Shown piece by piece: positions 22,676 through 27,377 of a stretch of DNA of 27,377 bases (the stretch's first letter is position 1; every line of letters begins with the position of its first letter). The DNA is from an uncultured Collinsella sp. (GTDB taxonomy: Bacteria > Actinomycetota > Coriobacteriia > Coriobacteriales > Coriobacteriaceae): NCBI GenBank assembly GCA_902494625.1, contig CABUUB010000021.1, forward strand, positions 1 to 27,377. The letters run 5' to 3'. The position numbers and the translations under genes are program-made. Below the pieces are notes generated by a model that was not told the origin of the DNA, did no database searches, and saw only the letters and a list, made by a program, of their open reading frames with translations.

Positions 22676-23168
22676 CTTGTACAGCCTTATCAATCAAATG
22701 GGAAAGCTCCATTGCGCGGTCACCGTGCGCCTCGAGCGTTATCGTTCGCACATCGCTGTCGCCCTCATCACGTTTGAGCGTCACCGAAAGATACTCATCC
22801 GTCAGCTCGTCCTGGAATTGTTCGCCCCATTCCAGCAGGCAAGCACCCTCATAGCCCAGCACATCGAAAATGCCCGTATCCTCGAGCTCGTAGGCATGCT
22901 CCAGGCGGTATAGATCAAAGTGAAACAGCGGAATACGACCTTGATCGTGAACGGCCATGAGCGCAAACGTAGGACTCGTAACCATATGCCCATCGCCCAG
23001 CCCGCGCGAGACGCCCTTGGTAAAGTGAGTTTTGCCCACTCCCAGGCCACCGGTCAGGATGAGCACATCGCCGTCCTCAAGGCACGGTGCAATTAGCTCG
23101 CCAAAGTACTCCGTATCGGCAGCGCAAGTCGTTTTGTAAGTACCTACCCCCAGGCGCTCCAGGGACAT
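22662..23168 (-). CDS. tsaE: tRNA threonylcarbamoyladenosine synthesis ATPase TsaE
   Basis: 168-residue ATPase that drives the TsaB-TsaD complex in t6A37 formation. Walker A GGLGVGKT (40-47, Lys46) and the family block TSPTFALM are present, followed by HFDLYRLE. AAGGAG lies before the ATG at 23168. It overlaps the start of the tsaB-rimI-tsaD fusion, which encodes its partners, and follows the uracil-DNA glycosylase gene by 12 bases. The C-terminus is about 15 residues longer than minimal TsaE. Confidence 0.95.
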   Translation of the reverse strand: MSLERLGVGTYKTTCAADTEYFGELIAPCLEDGDVLILTGGLGVGKTHFTKGVSRGLGDGHMVTSPTFALMAVHDQGRIPLFHFDLYRLEHAYELEDTGIFDVLGYEGACLLEWGEQFQDELTDEYLSVTLKRDEGDSDVRTITLEAHGDRAMELSHLIDKAVQDELA

Positions 23169-23180
23169 ATATGCTCCTTA

Positions 23181-23801
23181 TTATTCCGAGGCGTCCTCTG
23201 GTGCGGGATGTCGCTCCAGATAATCGCCCAGCATCTTAAAGTCTTCCTCCAGCAGCTCCTGCCACGCCGGATTGCGCAGCGCTGCTGCCGGATGAAAAGT
23301 GGGCATTACTACAAAATGCCCCATCTGGTGGAACCTGCCGCGCAGCTTAGTAATGCCAATCTCGGTCTTAAGCACAAAGTGCGTCGCGGGGTTGCCGAGC
23401 GTCACGATAATATCAGGCCAGATGCTTCGAATCTGCTCACGCAAAAACGGCGAGCAAGCCAGCACTTCCTCGGGACGCGGATTACGGTTTCCCGGCGGGC
23501 GGCACTTAAGCACGTTGGCAATGTAAACGTCTTCGCGTTTGAGCCCCGCCAGCGACAAAATGCCGTTGAGGTCCTCGCCTGCCGCCCCCACAAAGGGCTC
23601 GCCCTGCAAATCCTCATTGCGGCCCGGTGCCTCACCAATAAACATCACGCGAGCGTGGGGGTTTCCCACGCCAAACACGATATTGTGACGCGACTGGTAG
23701 AGCTGGCAGAGGTGACAATCGCCCAGAACGGCCTCAATTTCCTCGAGTGCGACCTCACGTGGTGCCTGATGGGTATGGCCGGGGATGTGCATGACGCCCA
23801 T
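23181..23801 (-). CDS. Family 4 uracil-DNA glycosylase (4Fe-4S)
   Basis: Removes uracil from DNA to start base excision repair. 206 residues. The motif GEAPGRNEDLQGEPFVG is typical of family 4. Four cysteines suited to an iron-sulfur cluster are Cys29 and Cys32 (CHLC), Cys100 (LKCRPPGNRNP) and Cys116. MPTFHPAAALRNP carries the His of the second catalytic motif. TAGGAG precedes the ATG at 23801. It lies 8 bases after alr in the operon. The N-terminal 15 residues are not conserved. Confidence 0.93.
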   Translation of the reverse strand: MGVMHIPGHTHQAPREVALEEIEAVLGDCHLCQLYQSRHNIVFGVGNPHARVMFIGEAPGRNEDLQGEPFVGAAGEDLNGILSLAGLKREDVYIANVLKCRPPGNRNPRPEEVLACSPFLREQIRSIWPDIIVTLGNPATHFVLKTEIGITKLRGRFHQMGHFVVMPTFHPAAALRNPAWQELLEEDFKMLGDYLERHPAPEDASE

Positions 23802-23809
23802 AGCGGCTC

Positions 23810-24955
23810 CTACACGTAGACCTTGTCGAGACGCATGCCAAAGCCGCAGGCGACCTCGTAGTTAATCGTTCCGCGCAGTCGGGCCATCTCGTCCATAGTG
23901 ATCTCGGCATCGCCATCGCGGCCGACAATGATCATCTCGTCACCATACTCGGCCTCGGGAATCTCGTGTGCCGGGTTGGACTGAATGGCGACCATAAACT
24001 GGTCCATGCAGATATTGCCAACCTGATGCACGCGCTCGCCGCGATACAGCACATCCATACGATTGGAAAGCGTACGCGATAGGCCATCGGCATAACCGAT
24101 CGGCAGCGTGCAGATCTGAACGCGCGTACGCGGTACGCGGTAGGTAAAACCGTAGCCCACGCCCTCACCCATCGCAGGGTGTGCCACGCGCGTCACACGC
24201 GCATGGACGCTCATAACGGGATCAAGCTGCATCACGCGGCCACTCAGCTCGCACGGCTGCATGCCATACAAGCCAACGCCGGCGCGGATCATATCAAAAT
24301 GCATCGAGGGGTCGAGCATCGAGGACGGCGTGTTGGCGCAGTGCACGATACCGCACTCAAAACCCGCATCCTTAATGGCCTGAACAGCCTCGGTAAAGCG
24401 CTGACACTGCAGCTTGTAGTCCCAGCCCGAAGGTTCATCGGCCGTGGCGAAGTGCGTAAATACGCCGTCGCACTGAATACCGCGATGGAAATTTATACCG
24501 CGGACAAAGTCGAGCACCTGCGTGCAGTGAACGCCGATACGATTCATGCCCGTCTCGATGGCGAGATGATACTTGCCCACTTTGCCCGCCGCGACGGCAC
24601 ATTCGCCATACGCAAGAGCAAAGTCAGACGTATAGACCGAGGGCATGATATCAAACTCGAGCAACGTCGGAATGGCCTCGATAGGCGGCTCGCTTAGGAT
24701 GAGGATGGGTTTCGTTATCCCGCCCTGTCGGAGCTCAACGCCCTCGTTAACCGTCGCCACGGCAAACATGTCGGCACCGGCCGAATACATGATCTTGGCG
24801 CACTCAACAGCTCCATGACCATAAGCATCGGCCTTGACCACGCAGCACAGGCGCTGACGTGGATTCAGCAAGTTCTTATAGGCCCTCGTGTTGCGACGGA
24901 GCGCCCCGCGGTCGATCTCGACCCAGGACCAGCGCGTCAAATCGGCTTTATTCAT
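23810..24955 (-). CDS. alr: Alanine racemase
   Basis: PLP enzyme converting L- to D-alanine for peptidoglycan. 381 residues. Lys41 in VVKADAYGHG binds PLP and Tyr268 in GVGYGFTYR is the second catalytic base. ETGMNRIG and CMDQFMV are further family blocks. Its ATG lies two bases after the nnr stop, so the two are likely coupled. The acpS-nnr-alr order is common in Gram-positive bacteria and supports the assignment. Confidence 0.96.
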   Translation of the reverse strand: MNKADLTRWSWVEIDRGALRRNTRAYKNLLNPRQRLCCVVKADAYGHGAVECAKIMYSAGADMFAVATVNEGVELRQGGITKPILILSEPPIEAIPTLLEFDIMPSVYTSDFALAYGECAVAAGKVGKYHLAIETGMNRIGVHCTQVLDFVRGINFHRGIQCDGVFTHFATADEPSGWDYKLQCQRFTEAVQAIKDAGFECGIVHCANTPSSMLDPSMHFDMIRAGVGLYGMQPCELSGRVMQLDPVMSVHARVTRVAHPAMGEGVGYGFTYRVPRTRVQICTLPIGYADGLSRTLSNRMDVLYRGERVHQVGNICMDQFMVAIQSNPAHEIPEAEYGDEMIIVGRDGDAEITMDEMARLRGTINYEVACGFGMRLDKVYV

Positions 24956-24957
24956 GA

Positions 24958-26574
24958 TTAGTCATCCGACCCTTCGTCCATGATTCCCAGATCTTCGAGC
25001 GCATCCTTTGCCGCCAGTTCCATGGCAGGACCGATCAAGTCGATAAGATCGGTCGCGATGACGCTCTTCTCACCATACTCCGTCGCCGCAGCAAAACCGG
25101 CGTAGCTGTGAAGTGCGACGGCGTACGAATACAGCAACTCCCAACGATCCATCTCGTCGCGCATGGTGGCAAGCGTGCCGGCCAAAATACCCGCGAGAAC
25201 ATCACCCGAACCGGCAGTTGCCAGAGAAGCCGGACCCGAGAGCGGCAGCAGCACACGCTCAACGCCACAGATAGCCGTCGTCGGCCCCTTGGCAATGACC
25301 ACCAGATTGTCGGAACCTGCAGCCCAGACAACCTTCTGCGCGGCCGCAATCGCGGTACCAAGGTCGTTCACCTCGTCGCCGGCAACCAGACGCGAAAGCT
25401 CACGATAGTGCGGCGTCATAACCAACGGCTGCTCGCGACGATACATCTCGGGATTACTATCAATACCGTCAATGGCAATCTTAGCAAGGCAGTTGAGTGC
25501 ATCGGCGTCCAAGATAAGCGGCACATCAAGCTCGAGCAAGCCCGAAACCACCTGCATAGCGCCGGCAGACGTCGTCATACCGGGACCGCACAGTACACAG
25601 CTGTACTTCTTTGCAATCTCGCACACAGTCATGCGCGCAGCGGCGCCAAAGGAGCCGCGGGAATCAGACGGAATAGCAAAGACGGGAATCGAAGGAAGTG
25701 CCATGCGAATAAGATTGGCGCAGGCGTCAGGAGCCGCGACTGCCACGTAACCAGCACCCGCGCGAGCTGCAGACTTGGCCGCCATAATGGCAGCACCAGG
25801 ATATTGCGCAGATCCGGCGACAATAAGCACAGAGCCACGGGAATACTTATCGATATTCGTAGGTAGTGGAGCAAAGTAATCAACTAAGTCACCGGGCTCG
25901 ACAATCTCGGCGGCGTGGTCGACATCATCGATGACCTCGTCAAGACGGTCGTAAAGATTGCCGCAGATCAAATCGCCAGCATACTCAGGGCCATCAGCGC
26001 TATACAGACCAATCTTGGGCGCAATCATCGTCACCGTATGCTCGGCACGAATGCAATCGTCATCAACAACGCCCGTCTCGGCATTCAGGCCCGAGGGGAC
26101 ATCAATGGATACGACACAATCGGCGCATTCATTGACCGTAGGAATCCAGATGGAGAACGGCGCACGCAGATTCCCGTGGAAACCGGTACCAAAAATGGCA
26201 TCGACAACAACATCGGCCTTATCGATCAAAACCTCGAGTTCGTCACGCGAGGGGCCGACGCAAACGTGCACATCGCGGCCGGCAGTACGACGAGCAACAT
26301 GACGTGCCAGAGCAGCAGGAATCTCATCCGGCTCAACCGGAGAAACGATATCGACGTCCACACCCTTATGGCTCAGAATATCGGCGGCAACCCAACCGTC
26401 GCCGCCATTATTACCAAAACCGACCAGAACGAGAACCCGATCGGGATTGAGCTTCAAGACCTCGTTGGCGGCAAACTCACCCGCTAGCTCCATAAGCTCG
26501 GCCTTCGAAGTCCCTTCGCGTTCGATGATGTCCTCGAGACGAACGACTTCTTCGGTACTCAAAACCGGTTTCAT
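24958..26574 (-). CDS. nnr: Bifunctional NAD(P)HX epimerase/dehydratase
   Basis: Repairs hydrated NAD(P)H. 538 residues. The N-terminal YjeF epimerase half (about 1-220) shows GFGNNGGDGWVAA and DAIFGTGFHGNLR. The C-terminal ADP-dependent dehydratase half (about 235-525) shows GSAQYPGAAIMAAKSAARAG, LCGPGM, MTPHYRELSRL and GSGDVLAGILAG with the catalytic Asp. GGAG lies before the ATG at 26574, which immediately follows the acpS stop (TAGATG). An acidic tail closes the protein. Confidence 0.95.
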   Translation of the reverse strand: MKPVLSTEEVVRLEDIIEREGTSKAELMELAGEFAANEVLKLNPDRVLVLVGFGNNGGDGWVAADILSHKGVDVDIVSPVEPDEIPAALARHVARRTAGRDVHVCVGPSRDELEVLIDKADVVVDAIFGTGFHGNLRAPFSIWIPTVNECADCVVSIDVPSGLNAETGVVDDDCIRAEHTVTMIAPKIGLYSADGPEYAGDLICGNLYDRLDEVIDDVDHAAEIVEPGDLVDYFAPLPTNIDKYSRGSVLIVAGSAQYPGAAIMAAKSAARAGAGYVAVAAPDACANLIRMALPSIPVFAIPSDSRGSFGAAARMTVCEIAKKYSCVLCGPGMTTSAGAMQVVSGLLELDVPLILDADALNCLAKIAIDGIDSNPEMYRREQPLVMTPHYRELSRLVAGDEVNDLGTAIAAAQKVVWAAGSDNLVVIAKGPTTAICGVERVLLPLSGPASLATAGSGDVLAGILAGTLATMRDEMDRWELLYSYAVALHSYAGFAAATEYGEKSVIATDLIDLIGPAMELAAKDALEDLGIMDEGSDD

Positions 26575-27114
26575 CTATGCTCCTAGCGTATCTTGCGAAG
26601 CATCGCCCAGGTGCTCCGTCAATGCTGAATTCTGCAGCTGCTCAAGCTCATCTAAAACAGAGCGAGCCTCTTTAAATGTCTGCGCTACGCGTTCCTTGGT
26701 GCTCACCTTTTCTTCCTTAGGCTTAGGTCGAGCATCTTCGGTAATCGCGATGGCATTCGCAACGGCTAAGTCTCCTGTAAGCGTAATGGAAAGAGCGACC
26801 TCAACAACACCCAGCTCTTGAGCGATCTCGAGTGCACGGCCCGAAAGCAGCGCCTTCGGTTTGCCGAGTTTATCACGCGTTACCGAAACATCCTTGCGAC
26901 CCACGCCTTGACTAAAACCCGTGCCAAGAGCTTTAAGCACCGCCTCGCGCGAAGCAAAGCGGCTCGCATAGTGAGCAGCGGGACGCGATGATGCATCGCA
27001 ATAAGCACGCTCTTCTTCGGTAAACACACGCCGAGCAAACGACGGCGTCTTTTCAAGAATTGATTTCATGCGGGAAATCTCGACGATATCAACGCCGATA
27101 CCAGCTTCAGCCAT
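26575..27114 (-). CDS. acpS: Holo-[acyl-carrier-protein] synthase with C-terminal extension
   Basis: Transfers 4'-phosphopantetheine from CoA to acyl carrier protein. The catalytic domain (about 1-125) has GIGVDIVEI with metal-binding Asp9, and RFASREAVLKAL with the second acidic ligand. At 179 residues it exceeds the usual 120-130; the extra tail (about 130-179) is charged and probably helical (KEEKVSTKERVAQTFKEAR), of unknown use. The ATG at 27114 is chosen because GGAGGTG lies just before it; the in-frame ATG at 27126 overlaps that site. First gene of the operon. Confidence 0.93.
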   Translation of the reverse strand: MAEAGIGVDIVEISRMKSILEKTPSFARRVFTEEERAYCDASSRPAAHYASRFASREAVLKALGTGFSQGVGRKDVSVTRDKLGKPKALLSGRALEIAQELGVVEVALSITLTGDLAVANAIAITEDARPKPKEEKVSTKERVAQTFKEARSVLDELEQLQNSALTEHLGDASQDTLGA

Positions 27115-27143
27115 GTTCACCTCCATATCGCACAGACTAAGTT

Positions 27144-27173
27144 ATTGTAGCCCGTTCACAGAAGATGCGACAA
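27144..27173 (-). promoter_or_regulatory. Promoter of the acpS-nnr-alr-udg-tsaE-tsaBD operon
   Basis: On the minus strand TTGTCG (27168-27173) and TACAAT (27144-27149) are separated by 18 bases, about 30 bases before the acpS start. Genes downstream have gaps of 0-12 bases or overlap, and no internal terminator is seen, so one transcript is likely. Confidence 0.65.
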
Positions 27174-27223
27174 ACGAGGGTTATAAAACACAGCTACTAT
27201 GTGAGACACAATCCCGTAAACGC

Positions 27224-27255
27224 AAAAAAGGGGGAGGCCGCGAGGCCTCCCCCTT
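27224..27255 (-). terminator. Terminator of the rRNA operon
   Basis: Perfect 12-bp stem AAGGGGGAGGCC/GGCCTCCCCCTT with a four-base loop, followed on the minus strand by a T-run. It lies about 30 bases beyond the 5S 3' end. Confidence 0.93.
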
Positions 27256-27285
27256 CCAAGTTCGATGACGGCTCGGTGCCGTCCA

Positions 27286-27377
27286 CCGGTCAGCGGCGCC
27301 CTGGCCTCCCACGGGCTGACCCCGCAGTACTCTCGGCGCGATGGGGCTTAGCTTCCGGGTTCGGAACGGGACCGGGC
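27286..27377 (-). rRNA. rrf: 5S ribosomal RNA, 3' part only
   Basis: Read on the minus strand it contains CGGTCCCGTTCCGAACCCGG, AAGCTAAGCCCCAT, CGCCGAGAGTACTGCGGGG and GGGAGGCCAGG, the conserved body of actinobacterial 5S rRNA. The 5' end lies beyond the window. The 3' boundary is estimated to within about five bases because the 5' partner strand is not visible. Confidence 0.9.

Overview
The window looks like chromosomal DNA of a high-GC Gram-positive gut bacterium, most likely Collinsella or a close relative in the Coriobacteriia. This is inferred from the G+C-rich coding style, the GAAAGG/AGGAG-type ribosome binding sites, the fused t6A gene and the carbohydrate gene set. No 16S rRNA is present to confirm it.

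Region 1 (1-9.7 kb) is an alpha-glucan/maltodextrin locus. On the plus strand are the 3' part of malQ and a complete glgP. Facing them on the minus strand is a CUT1-type ABC importer in the order binding protein, permease, permease, ATPase, preceded by a GntR/HutC-family regulator. Region 2 (9.9-12.4 kb) is a divergent single gene joining a MalX-like PTS EIIC, an EIIB and a complete Cof-type HAD phosphatase. Four near-copies of the palindrome TTGTTTAAACAA lie at the binding-protein promoter and in the regulator/PTS intergenic region. They suggest one TreR-like regulon controlling two alternative alpha-glucoside import routes.

Region 3 (12.4-15.2 kb) holds a polyprenyl diphosphate synthase, a protein with two peptidoglycan-binding repeats, tRNA-Gln(UUG), and a hairpin-rich stretch containing inverted copies of the tRNA T-arm sequence. 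Region 4 (15.2-20.3 kb, minus strand) holds a large protein with a C-terminal Toprim domain like that of Wadjet JetD, and cstA. The cstA gene has a promoter with an internal palindrome, a 22-codon leader ORF ending in Ile/Val codons, and a terminator just before the gene.

Region 5 (20.3-27.1 kb, minus strand) is a tight housekeeping operon: acpS, nnr, alr, family-4 uracil-DNA glycosylase, tsaE and a tsaB-rimI-tsaD triple fusion. The end of a 5S rRNA gene and its terminator lie beyond it.

The most unusual structure is a three-copy element (15104-15240, 19850-20000, 20144-20278). Each copy has a conserved 69-nt core containing a covarying hairpin. Each core is enclosed by perfectly complementary 33-41 bp arms whose sequence differs from copy to copy. 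A separate array of three 57-bp palindromic units lies at 3929-4146.
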